Virus record (IMG/VR): IMGVR_UViG_3300008110_008702
Location: 1-55,394 of that record
Length of the DNA: 55,394 bases
Reading direction: 5' to 3' (one strand)
DNA from: a virus
Both the position numbers and the translations under genes were made by a program. Shown one piece after another: positions 49,301 to 55,394 of this stretch. Numbering within the stretch: position 1 is the stretch's first letter; the number at the start of each line of letters is the position of its first letter. A model generated the notes under the pieces. It was not told the origin of the DNA and made no database searches. It worked only from the letters and a program-made list of their open reading frames with translations.

Positions 49301-50021
49301 TGTATGCTGATCTAGGATCATCTTCCCAACTTGCTGTTGCAAATGTAGCAAATTGGCCAGAATTGCCGTTGATATAAACAACTGTTCCTTTAGTTAGTGT
49401 AAACGGATTTGTATTTCTTCCCCTTAAAACATTCATATGACCAACGTTAATCATAAAGTTGTTAACGTCAGTATCTAGCTCTAATGTTTTCCTATCTATA
49501 TCCCAGTGTATTCTACCTTCTACGTGCGTTGGAGTTGCTGCATTTATGTTAAAATCAACGTAATCTACAGTTGATATATGTGATTGAGTAACAAAAATAG
49601 ATCCTGTTACAATCAGGCTGCCGCTTATAATAGCCGATCCGGTAAAAGGAAACGTGCTTCCTGCTCCGCCGGGAATGTTAATAGAAGCGGTATCGGAAGA
49701 CACAGTTGCTGTTACTCCGGCGCCTATAAAATTAAAATAAGTTGCTGTACCTTGCGTTGTTCCCTCGTCTCCTACAGTAATAGTAGCGTTGCCTGTTGGC
49801 GCCCAAGAAGCAGAAATAGCGAATGAAGCTGTTGTAGCGAATGAAGCGCTTACCGCGTTTTCTACAGATCCTGAAAGAAAGGATGCAGTGAGAGCGTTTG
49901 TAGACCATGAGGCAGTACCAAACAAAGATCCAGTGATGCCACCGGATACACCTAAAGAACCAGTAATTGTTGAGTTGTCTAACGCAATTAGACCATTGCG
50001 CGCTACGAATTCGTTTGCCAT
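43368..50021 (-). CDS. Giant tail fibre protein with two beta-helix domains
   Basis: 2217 aa. N-terminal stalk modules (GSLFGTASWS) and an NFMINVGHMNVLRGRNTNPF domain are followed by two tandem right-handed beta-helix segments, near residues 415-650 (GLQGSRDVNYNVIKTAVESI, VRVYPGIYIEDTITVPSWVAVKG) and 710-990 (GKKGADFTSISASVAYITD, IEVGPGQFTENTIDL), of the pectate-lyase type found in phage depolymerases. Then come a LGLNADDHTQYLLVDGGRQMSGDL fibre motif, many Ala/Ser stalk repeats and a C-terminal domain ending YWIATAYGETT. Probably trimeric, the main receptor-binding or capsule-degrading fibre. No catalytic residues can be assigned by eye. Long, low-complexity 3' part: see the repeat at 43630. 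Confidence 0.85.
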   Translation of the reverse strand: MANEFVARNGLIALDNSTITGSLGVSGGITGSLFGTASWSTNALTASFLSGSVENAVSASFATTASFAISASWAPTGNATITVGDEGTTQGTATYFNFIGAGVTATVSSDTASINIPGGAGSTFPFTGSAIISGSLIVTGSIFVTQSHISTVDYVDFNINAATPTHVEGRIHWDIDRKTLELDTDVNNFMINVGHMNVLRGRNTNPFTLTKGTVVYINGNSGQFATFATASWEDDPRSAYTIGVIAQDVNSNNFGYAITDGEITGINTNAFAPATLLYLSSSGQYTSVVPTAPNHTVRLGQVVVQSTSGILQVKVDNGYELGELHDVRDTTTTSSYGDLLVKSGSIWATGKQLTGSYGLTGSLNITGSLRLSTPTYNTSSINVLTYNTGSDEVEYSTINDLTFTKNIVTVGLQGSRDVNYNVIKTAVESITDAAENNTYTVRVYPGIYIEDTITVPSWVAVKGDSSISTVVSASNPSQSVFVMSDQSMVIDMQVQGSTGPGASAIVYSSATTPQRNAIAYAENIRFGTNYTNAKVIGSGSSGNCILQCSNVKYGGYTDNTLQKSFDVGFHVTSGSSGGIGRMQLRNVTSTNGGVAGTDNNQIFALADAPGCTFIVNGCLLTRATGTARGTGFKVYNGGQLRLTGVNFQRWINGIWAPQTGSAPSIDAIALNFENCTTDVLIEHTGSTGKVQGTDNFLKTQIALNAPLYEVGQDPRKITVGKKGADFTSISASVAYITDSAEDNRYVIEVGPGQFTENTIDLTGKPYVSIVGSNIQTTQIFPSASNQHIIKMGINNEVSFLSLANAGSGYSALYIDDVGDFAQAHKISINNCDRGITINASTTDTQFYGEYIDINGAFTYGAYVSSSGGASTYCNLENYYLFPSASATIGNYAVGPSSSLNLYVGSFIGDGTTNSTAVKLEDGATLEAGALDVQGWDYGYVVPNVGNPPLFRVVGSMIHDSTTYDFDIQKVGTQGRYQGISDHTKINSVSEDFYWNFLDDTDGENDITRKLSVTFADGTHTDATTLIFKGSSMGVLEGGTITISGSLTVTTAAGYGYLHDPINPEVFKRFDWVNQNITLSPNTNNYIYINSNGVLSAAGSTPNFAQNIILGRVVTNDTGVELIDQSPWNAEHTANRLSKFNREALGPVFAEGSIVTENVTPFKLDVTQGSYYFSENNFLPAGTSSINLTQYYQSASVWARYTSSIVPNNVYASSSALVAMSASAYTKHTVYLVGDGVDEEYFLVINNNQYNTLVETEGADLPTIPTYFNDGVVPLAAVYVQSGSANITQIQDIRPIIGFRAAGVNASAVHGNLLGLNADDHTQYLLVDGGRQMSGDLGLGGNDLYNANLISGSNVEAPTATIANINATSITGSLLGNATSATTASYILQAVSASFASTASFVLNAVSSSFASTSSIATSASFATSASQAQNALTASYILASGVAGLNLTQIATGSVTASVSPSQFSVVSGSVTEFVVTGTGTRIGSVITDTHTITGSVNISGSTTISGSLIALNTNTTNSLIVGGAYTSSATNQYHTIYNPSIATRNASGDNVYSLQINPQYTVNNSQTVYGLLVAPNVTVNSAHTFVNQRIAHTGAGAQNMAIKGLEIDINAGGGNPGNKIGIDIAGFTQFNPGSTVSAGIRMTDINVPYLLMINNANNQACSTVMRNNAGSTLVQSLSGTTGGNSADIYTTGTTVPLRLGVNSLIYFQIFNSSGNVGINTNTDAGFRLDVSGSTRLNGDTVVTGSFTVVTGSARELQVRNVGVDIGSIITDTHTVTGSFNISGSLNAPIITGSLFGTASWANNTLTASFVQNAQSSSFASTASFVQNAQSASYVLQAVSASFATTASFVLNAVSSSFASTSSIATSASFASTSSIATSASFATTASFAVSASWAPSTATSITVADEGSTQGTATYFNFTGAGVTATVSSNTASISIPGGAGATFPFTGSAIISGSLIVTGSTISTLGFTGSLEGTASWANNAISASYVLQAVSSSFASTASFVQNAQTASYVLQAVSASFATSASQAQNAVTASYVLQSVSSSFASTASFVQLAQSASYILQAVSSSFASTSSIATSSSFASTASFVQNAQSASYVLQAVSSSFASTSSIAISASFATTASFAVSASWAPSTGGSGLRTKAGSVANTSFTGNPRKATVTFGAAFTDTNYAITVTGEDARSWTIESKLAGSFVINANSNPALAGTTYWIATAYGETT
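43630..44620 (-). repeat. Tandem stalk repeats within the giant fibre gene
   Basis: About 1 kb of short near-repeats encoding units such as SASYVLQAVSSSFASTA and SFVQNAQ with a 7-8 residue period. Synonymous changes between units show an old duplication, not a single recent expansion. Confidence 0.8.
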
Positions 50022-50029
50022 TTAGTACT

Positions 50030-50053
50030 GCCTCAGTTCACTGTCCCTGAGAC
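50030..50053 (-). promoter_or_regulatory. Hairpin in the leader of the giant fibre gene
   Basis: GTCTCAG pairs with CTGAGGC (7 bp, one G-U pair) around a 10-nt loop, ending 8 bp upstream of the start codon. It could hide or space the ribosome site. Confidence 0.35.
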
Positions 50054-50063
50054 GGGGGTTTGA

Positions 50064-50072
50064 TATAAATAC
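50064..50072 (-). promoter_or_regulatory. Candidate phage promoter box before the giant fibre gene
   Basis: Minus-strand GTATTTATA, 42 bp before the ATG, the longest leader apart from the duplicated element. Confidence 0.45.
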
Positions 50073-50080
50073 GGTGAATT

Positions 50081-50881
50081 CTAGAAAATCTTATAGTAGT
50101 TGTTGATGTTTGCTTCGATTGAGGTGCGTTTGGAGGATTGATTTGATGCGTAAATTATAATTTCAGAAATAAAACAATTTGTAAAAAATGCACCACCAGC
50201 ATCAGCCCCAAGCCTAAAAGCACTAACTTCCTGTGAACCAGCGTTACCCGTTGTTGCAGATAAACCATTTATGCCGATAGCAGAGTTTGCTCCGTTGAAC
50301 AATGCGTACTGCAAAATAAAAGACTGCGTTGAATTTGATGAACTTAAAACAGTACCAGAAAAAATGTTTATAAAAAAAGTTCCGTTTGCCCTGTACATTT
50401 GCCACCTACTCGCATCATTATTAGAACCTAAAGAAATTCTTGAACCTAATTCTGTATATTGTAATGCACTAAAAACAGTACCGGGCTGTAAAATATTAGA
50501 AGATAATGTATGCTGAATAAATGCGCTTGATTGGAAAATAACAGATGGCCTGCTTATTCTGCGATAAATAACACCGCTTGCAATTATTTGAGGTTGATTA
50601 ACTGCTGTACTTTGTGTTGCATTTCTTCCATTACCACTTTGGTCGTACCATGTTACCACAAACCCATTATTAGCACCAACAAACGCCGTCAATGCCGCTT
50701 CATTCAAATTTCCATTCACATCAAACCCAATATCCGTTTCAGCATTATCGTTAGAGCGTCTAACTCTAATAGCAGCACCAGTATACGAGCTTCTAAGTCG
50801 TCTTAGAGAGTAAGCAGCAGCGGCATTCTGTCCTGCTAACGTATCGAGTAGGTATCTTGGTCCTCCGTTTATTGTACTCAT
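50081..50881 (-). CDS. WYDQSG-domain adhesin (LamG-like), copy 1
   Basis: 266 aa. AAAYSLRRLRSSYTGAAIRVRR, DIGFDVNGNLNEAALTAFVG, VVTWYDQSGNGRN and QPQIIASGV, then SRPSVIFQSSAFI and a C-terminal strand set ending IEANINNYYKIF. The same YSLRxLxxxYxGxAIRVRR and WYDQSG pattern occurs in arabinofuranosidase B-type and LamG-fold proteins, pointing to glycan binding. It is a paralog of the next gene with the same arrangement throughout. It carries neither signal peptide nor stalk repeats, so it probably attaches to a fibre. Confidence 0.75.
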   Translation of the reverse strand: MSTINGGPRYLLDTLAGQNAAAAYSLRRLRSSYTGAAIRVRRSNDNAETDIGFDVNGNLNEAALTAFVGANNGFVVTWYDQSGNGRNATQSTAVNQPQIIASGVIYRRISRPSVIFQSSAFIQHTLSSNILQPGTVFSALQYTELGSRISLGSNNDASRWQMYRANGTFFINIFSGTVLSSSNSTQSFILQYALFNGANSAIGINGLSATTGNAGSQEVSAFRLGADAGGAFFTNCFISEIIIYASNQSSKRTSIEANINNYYKIF

Positions 50882-50883
50882 AA

Positions 50884-51753
50884 TTAAAATATTCTGTAAT
50901 AACTGTTGATTGAATTAGTTATGTCAACGTATCGATTAATGTTAGTAACGTTGTAGTGTATAACCTCTTGTAAATAACCTTGCCAAACAGTACTAAATAT
51001 TGAATTTCTATATCCAAGCTCTATTGGAGTATTAAAACCTGAAGCAGGAGTTCCAGAAACAAACGTTTTACCATTACTAAAATTATTTACAAATATTTCT
51101 ACAAAAGAAGTATCTCTGTATGAAAATAATATATTAAAATCATTATTAGTTCTTAATACAGAATTATCATCCCTTACCGCGGTTCCAGCAGTGTTGAATC
51201 CAACAGTAGAATATATATTTGAATTTGCTATTCTAAGAAATTGTCCAAGTCTAACACCTACTGTATCTGATGATATTAACACTCTTGTAGCAGAAGAAAA
51301 AGAATTTGATACGGCAATTGTACTCCACTCTCCTTGAAGTGAAGTAATATTTGTGATTGGATTAGAAATCATGCTCCTTGAACCGTCGAAATAAGCAGCT
51401 GGTAGTCCATTTGTTGGGTTTGTTTGTATTACGCCGCTTAGTATTATTGGCCCACGATCAAAGCCCGCTCCACCATCGTTTATGCCTCTAAATTGGTGTG
51501 TATTATTTCCAGATTGATCATACCATATGCTTATGTGACCGATATTGCCTCCTACAAAATTTACTATAGCTGTTTGATCTAATGTTCCATCGCTGTTAAA
51601 CCCAATGTCTTGTTCTGCGTTATCGCCTGTTCTTCTAACTCTTATTGCAAATCCACTATAGTTAGGATTAATGCGTCTTAAAGAGTATGCAACGACAGCA
51701 TCTCTAAGTATGTTTAACGGTCCAATTCTAGTTTTACCTCTTACTTTAAACAT
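50884..51753 (-). CDS. WYDQSG-domain adhesin (LamG-like), copy 2
   Basis: 289 aa, paralog of the protein at 50081 (shared VAYSLRRINPNYSGFAIRVRR, AEQDIGFNSDGTLDQTAIVNFVG, SIWYDQSGNN and terminal NSINSYYRIF). The middle, FDGSRSMISNPITNITSLQGEWSTIAVSNSF and FVEIFVNNFSNGKTF, is more typical of LamG jelly rolls than in copy 1. The two genes are 2 bp apart, so they arose by tandem duplication and then diverged, as expected for receptor-binding domains under selection. Confidence 0.75.
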   Translation of the reverse strand: MFKVRGKTRIGPLNILRDAVVAYSLRRINPNYSGFAIRVRRTGDNAEQDIGFNSDGTLDQTAIVNFVGGNIGHISIWYDQSGNNTHQFRGINDGGAGFDRGPIILSGVIQTNPTNGLPAAYFDGSRSMISNPITNITSLQGEWSTIAVSNSFSSATRVLISSDTVGVRLGQFLRIANSNIYSTVGFNTAGTAVRDDNSVLRTNNDFNILFSYRDTSFVEIFVNNFSNGKTFVSGTPASGFNTPIELGYRNSIFSTVWQGYLQEVIHYNVTNINRYVDITNSINSYYRIF

Positions 51754-51763
51754 ATTTAATGTT

Positions 51764-54700
51764 TTATATACCTCGTATTATAGATTTGATAACCCACCCG
51801 CTTCCTGTTGTTACATTACCTGTGATTACCAATAAACTTGCTGATACTGATCCTGAGAGGGAGAACGCTGCTGTGTTACCGAAGTCGGTTGTTGAGTTGT
51901 CTGTGTAATTAACAAGAGATCCGCTCCATATAGCCATGAACTGACCCGCTCTTGCATTTGAACCCGATTTCGCTGTGTATTCCACGAACGCACCGTCATA
52001 AGAACCGATAGGTAAAGAGTATATTGTAAAGCTACCGCTGTTTGTGGTCGTTGTTTTGACTGTCGTGTTTAGCGACGGTGCTGTATAGCTACCCATCAGC
52101 GTTGTGCTGTCCGAGAACACTTCGATCACTGGAAAACCTGAGATGTCGTTTACACTGAACAGAGAACCTGATAGGCTATCAGATACAGTGAATAATTCGC
52201 CTTGAGAACCTCGTACAGTGAATAGTGGTTCTAATGAGCCTGACCCCAAAACTGTTAGTCTTTGTGTTCCTGATCCTGAGATTAAAGCAGCAGACGCTGT
52301 TACAGATCCGTTAACATTGACGTTTCCTGTAATGTTGGCTCCACCTGTAGATATTGTTAACGTGTTTTGTAGTCTAGTGGTGCCGTTTACATCTAATTTA
52401 AAGCCGCTGTCTATTGGTGTTGATCCTACGAATACGTTGTTGCTTGTAGGAAACGTTTTTAAAGCAGTAGATACAGTAAGATCGCTTGTAAACGCACCCG
52501 AACCCGATACGTTAAGAGAGCCTGTTACAGTGTGGGTATCAGTGCTTACACTTCCAATAGCAACACCCGTTCCTGTAACTATAAACTCGGTTATACTTCC
52601 ACTAGTTACTGTGAATTGCGTTGGTGATACACTAGCAGTAAAACTAGCAGTTGCTATTTGCGTGAGGTTTAAACCTGCTACTCCGGAGGCTAGTACGTAG
52701 GATGCCGTTATTGCATTTTGTGCTTGAGAAGCACTTATAGCAAATGAACTTGATACAGCATTTAGAACGTATGAAGCTGTTGGAACATTAGTTATTGTTC
52801 CTAAATCTATACTTCCTGTATCATCAGATATATATTCTACATTATTTAAACGTACTGATAAGGGGATGAACTTTTCATCTAAACTCGAAGGTAAAGGAAA
52901 CTTTAATGTTCTTGACCTGTTACTGTACGAATATGGTATAGTTATTTTAAGATTATTATTTGAGCTTGATATATTTGTATAAAGCTCAATATAGCTTGGT
53001 GTTATAGTTGCGTAGTTGCCATTGTTTGCAGTAACAGATAAAATAGGATCGCCACCATCATTTGTTATTGAAACGCTACCTTCTGTTTTATTAAAAAAAA
53101 CGTCATTTGTTGTAGTATTCCCATTATCCGTTACCTGTTGAAGATTAACTAAAGAATAAGACGAAGTTAAAGCATTTGATACAGATCCTGAGAAATAAGA
53201 TGCTGTAGTCGCGTTATTTGCCCAACTAGCAGTACCGAACAAAGATCCTGTTATGTTGGGAGCATTTAATGAACCGGTAACTTGTTGGCTTCCTGATACA
53301 GTTACAGTCCCTATTAGTGTTTGAACGTCGTTAGTAGCATCTCCAAACTGGTTGGATCCGCTTGAGTATATCACAGAAGCGGACTCATAGGTTACGTTTA
53401 AGAAAGCTATAGAGGCTGTTCCGTTTAGTATAACGTCACCGTTTATTGTACCACCAGTAAGAGGGAGGTAAGCGGGCGCAAAGGATGCTGTTTCAGCGTA
53501 GGATGAACTTATTGCGTTGTCTATTGTACCAGACACATTAAGAGCAAACGAAGCTGTTAGAGCATTTTGAGCCCAACTAGCAGTTCCAAATAAAGAACCT
53601 GTTACGCCTTGGGTCACTGTTAGAGAACCGCTTATAGTTTGTGAACCAGAATCGTTAAGCATTCTTGTCCAACCCTGGTAAGACCCAGAATTGTAGTACC
53701 AAAAACCTTCAACGTTGCTTGCTGTTGCGTAGGTTAATAAGCCTTGAGCTGAGCCTGTTATTGAGCTTACTCTGTCGGTTCTTGTTATTAACGTTCCGTA
53801 CCTTGTAGATGTTATTTGAAAATAAGCACCGCCGTTAGTAGCCGGATTTGTGTTTGGTTGGGTTGGAGCTGTTTCTGATGTGTGGATACCGCCGAAATAG
53901 TAGGTGTTTGCTGTACTGTAGGCTAATCTAATACCTGTGTTTATAGATGAAATATTTACTGCTCCACCTTGTATATTTAAAGTATTAGAAGCAACGGTGG
54001 ATATCGTTGGATTAAATCCTACCGTTGGCCAACTGATATTAGATACCAATTCTACAGATCCGGATAATTTAAGAGAACCGGTTACGATAACTTCTTGTCT
54101 TAGCGGGTTTACGTAAGATGCTGTTTCGGCGTTTATAGCGTTGTTTATTGTGCCCGAAACATTAAGAGCAAACGAAGCTGTTAGAGCGTTTTGAGCCCAA
54201 CTTGCAGTACCAAATAATGAACCTGTAATTCCTTCTAGTACTCTTAGTGAACCTGTTATGTTTAAAGAACCAGACATTGTGTGTTGGTTGTCTGGCCATA
54301 GTTCTAATTTTTTATTTGCTTCTGCATCTAATCCACCAGCAAAAAACATTACAGGCATTCCTGCTGATGCGTTTCCTATATGTAAGTGTTCTGCTGTTGA
54401 GTAAAGATAGGCGTCGCTTGCTGTACCAACAGCATTGGGAGTATTATATCCACTACTATTAACACCCATATCGATGTAATAGCTTGTTTCATCACCTATA
54501 TCGTTAGTGGCTACTATATCGGATGAGGCAGCTGAACCAGAACCTAAGTTCTGGATATTTAGCTGCATGTAGTTTTCATTTACCGTGCCTCTGCCTATGA
54601 TGAGGTTACTAAAATCGTTGCCTGCGCTCCCCGATATCAAAGGTTCTACGAGTAGGGCTTCAGGATTGCTTAGGTTTGTATCGCTAGCATTAACACCTAC

Positions 54701-55394
54701 CGTACCTTGAGCTGTAATGTAGAGTCTAGCGTTATCTAATGCTGGGCCCTCTCCATTAAAGATGATAACTCTGTGGTTAGGAGTTGCGTTACCAATCAAT
54801 AGGTCTTGTCCTGTGGAATACAAATAAGCATCGTTAGCGTTGCCTATACCGCTAGGGCTGGCATACCCGCTGCCGTTGATGCCCATGTCGATAAAGTAGC
54901 CAGTTTCATCTCCGTTGTCTGCCGTTGCTACTATATCAGATGAGCCTGTTTCTCCTGGACTAAAATTTTGAATGTTTAGTTGCAGGTAATTGTTTACTGT
55001 ACCGTGACCTGAAAGTAGGTTATACGATTCTGTGTCTCCAGCGTCTATAAAAAGCCTATCGGGATTTGTTGGATCTACGGGAGCTGTTGCACCTATGGCA
55101 GTGAAAGATCCGCTATCGTATATTGAGCCAGTCCTCAGTTGGTCTGGGGAAATGTACACAGCCGCGTAATACTCCGAACCCGATATGTCGCTTGATCCTG
55201 ATGGACCCTGTTGGCCCTGTGAACCAGATGGACCTTGTGGACCCTGTGGACCTTGAGCGCCTTCGACGGTAGGTTGCAACCAAAGTTTGTTGGTGCCATC
55301 GTCTATGTAAATGTAGAGGTTGCCGTCGTCGGAATCCATCCAAAGCGATCCTGTCGATATGAAAGAACCAGAAGGAGCGCTACCTGTGTAGTAG
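51764..55394 (-). CDS. Giant tail fibre protein, 5' end beyond the window
   Basis: At least 1209 aa. An ATG at 55339 exists, but the frame stays open to the window edge and reads YYTGSAPSGSFISTGSLW, matching fibre sequence, so the true start lies outside. Order: Gly-X-Y collagen-like stretch (GPQGPQGPSGSQGQQGPSG), two tandem domains of about 110 residues (NYLQLNIQNF...SSDIVATADNGDETGYFIDMGINGSGY, then NYMQLNIQNL...SSDIVATNDIGDETSYYIDMGVNSSGY), repeated TGSLFGTASWAQNALTASFALNVSGTI stalk modules, a NLQQVTDNG module and an ASGVAGLNLTQI module shared with the 377 aa fibre, and a C-terminal cap (SVSASLLVITGNVTTGSGWVIKSII). Long fibre shaft. Confidence 0.85.
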   Translation of the reverse strand, partial: YYTGSAPSGSFISTGSLWMDSDDGNLYIYIDDGTNKLWLQPTVEGAQGPQGPQGPSGSQGQQGPSGSSDISGSEYYAAVYISPDQLRTGSIYDSGSFTAIGATAPVDPTNPDRLFIDAGDTESYNLLSGHGTVNNYLQLNIQNFSPGETGSSDIVATADNGDETGYFIDMGINGSGYASPSGIGNANDAYLYSTGQDLLIGNATPNHRVIIFNGEGPALDNARLYITAQGTVGVNASDTNLSNPEALLVEPLISGSAGNDFSNLIIGRGTVNENYMQLNIQNLGSGSAASSDIVATNDIGDETSYYIDMGVNSSGYNTPNAVGTASDAYLYSTAEHLHIGNASAGMPVMFFAGGLDAEANKKLELWPDNQHTMSGSLNITGSLRVLEGITGSLFGTASWAQNALTASFALNVSGTINNAINAETASYVNPLRQEVIVTGSLKLSGSVELVSNISWPTVGFNPTISTVASNTLNIQGGAVNISSINTGIRLAYSTANTYYFGGIHTSETAPTQPNTNPATNGGAYFQITSTRYGTLITRTDRVSSITGSAQGLLTYATASNVEGFWYYNSGSYQGWTRMLNDSGSQTISGSLTVTQGVTGSLFGTASWAQNALTASFALNVSGTIDNAISSSYAETASFAPAYLPLTGGTINGDVILNGTASIAFLNVTYESASVIYSSGSNQFGDATNDVQTLIGTVTVSGSQQVTGSLNAPNITGSLFGTASWANNATTASYFSGSVSNALTSSYSLVNLQQVTDNGNTTTNDVFFNKTEGSVSITNDGGDPILSVTANNGNYATITPSYIELYTNISSSNNNLKITIPYSYSNRSRTLKFPLPSSLDEKFIPLSVRLNNVEYISDDTGSIDLGTITNVPTASYVLNAVSSSFAISASQAQNAITASYVLASGVAGLNLTQIATASFTASVSPTQFTVTSGSITEFIVTGTGVAIGSVSTDTHTVTGSLNVSGSGAFTSDLTVSTALKTFPTSNNVFVGSTPIDSGFKLDVNGTTRLQNTLTISTGGANITGNVNVNGSVTASAALISGSGTQRLTVLGSGSLEPLFTVRGSQGELFTVSDSLSGSLFSVNDISGFPVIEVFSDSTTLMGSYTAPSLNTTVKTTTTNSGSFTIYSLPIGSYDGAFVEYTAKSGSNARAGQFMAIWSGSLVNYTDNSTTDFGNTAAFSLSGSVSASLLVITGNVTTGSGWVIKSIIRGI

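Noticed and set aside
55113-55339. ATG at 55339 as the start of the last fibre gene
   Set aside because: The frame is open to the window edge and the upstream residues look like fibre sequence, so the gene is partial.

Overview
The window is part of a large contractile-tailed (myovirus) phage genome, very probably a phage of a Bacteroidetes host. All about 50 genes read on the minus strand, so transcription runs from the right edge to the left, and genes are tightly packed with many 1-4 bp stop/start overlaps. The Bacteroidetes assignment rests on a DUF5522-type small protein, a TonB-dependent receptor and lipoprotein pair of a Bacteroidetes type, several Bacteroidetes-style signal peptides and lipoboxes, and A/T-rich leaders that mostly lack Shine-Dalgarno sites.

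Read in transcription order, the right end (about 55.4-37.7 kb) is the host-recognition region. It holds giant modular fibre proteins built of repeated Ser/Ala/Thr-rich stalk modules (2217 aa, and an 1191 aa protein cut by the window edge), two paralogous WYDQSG-domain adhesins, smaller fibre-like proteins and a seven-repeat beta-propeller. Next (37.6-34.1 kb) is a cluster of envelope proteins: two signal-peptide proteins, a two-TM lipoprotein, a polytopic membrane protein, a DUF1353 protein and a lipoprotein metalloprotease. The tail module (33.8-19.3 kb) follows: sheath, tube, an HNH endonuclease gene bracketed by terminators, a T4 gp26-like baseplate protein, a possible tail chaperone, tape measure, baseplate proteins, a LysM-like protein and a 1496 aa hub protein ending in a SleB-type cell-wall hydrolase. 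Terminase, portal and capsid genes are not in the window.

The replication module (19.2-7.9 kb) has a second, divergent family A polymerase-like protein, a gp32-like ssDNA-binding protein, UvsX, a FEN-type 5' nuclease, a DnaB-like helicase, a B12-dependent (class II) ribonucleotide reductase and the main family A polymerase with proofreading. No primase is seen. The left end (7.9-0 kb) is accessory: a TonB-dependent receptor translationally coupled to a beta-helix lipoprotein, a putative ADP-ribosyltransferase flanked by an 80-bp direct repeat, an Hsp20-GroES-GroEL chaperone operon and a PLP-fold protein.

Two themes stand out. First, the phage carries an unusually large set of host-envelope proteins (receptor, surface lipoproteins, protease, small barrel), suggesting that it rebuilds the outer membrane of the infected cell. 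Second, a 9-bp element, minus-strand 5'-RTATTTATW-3', recurs in the same orientation just upstream of at least 16 gene starts and is a good candidate for a phage-specific promoter. Four candidate terminators were found. No tRNA gene, CRISPR array, IS element or gene-free stretch over 300 bp was seen.
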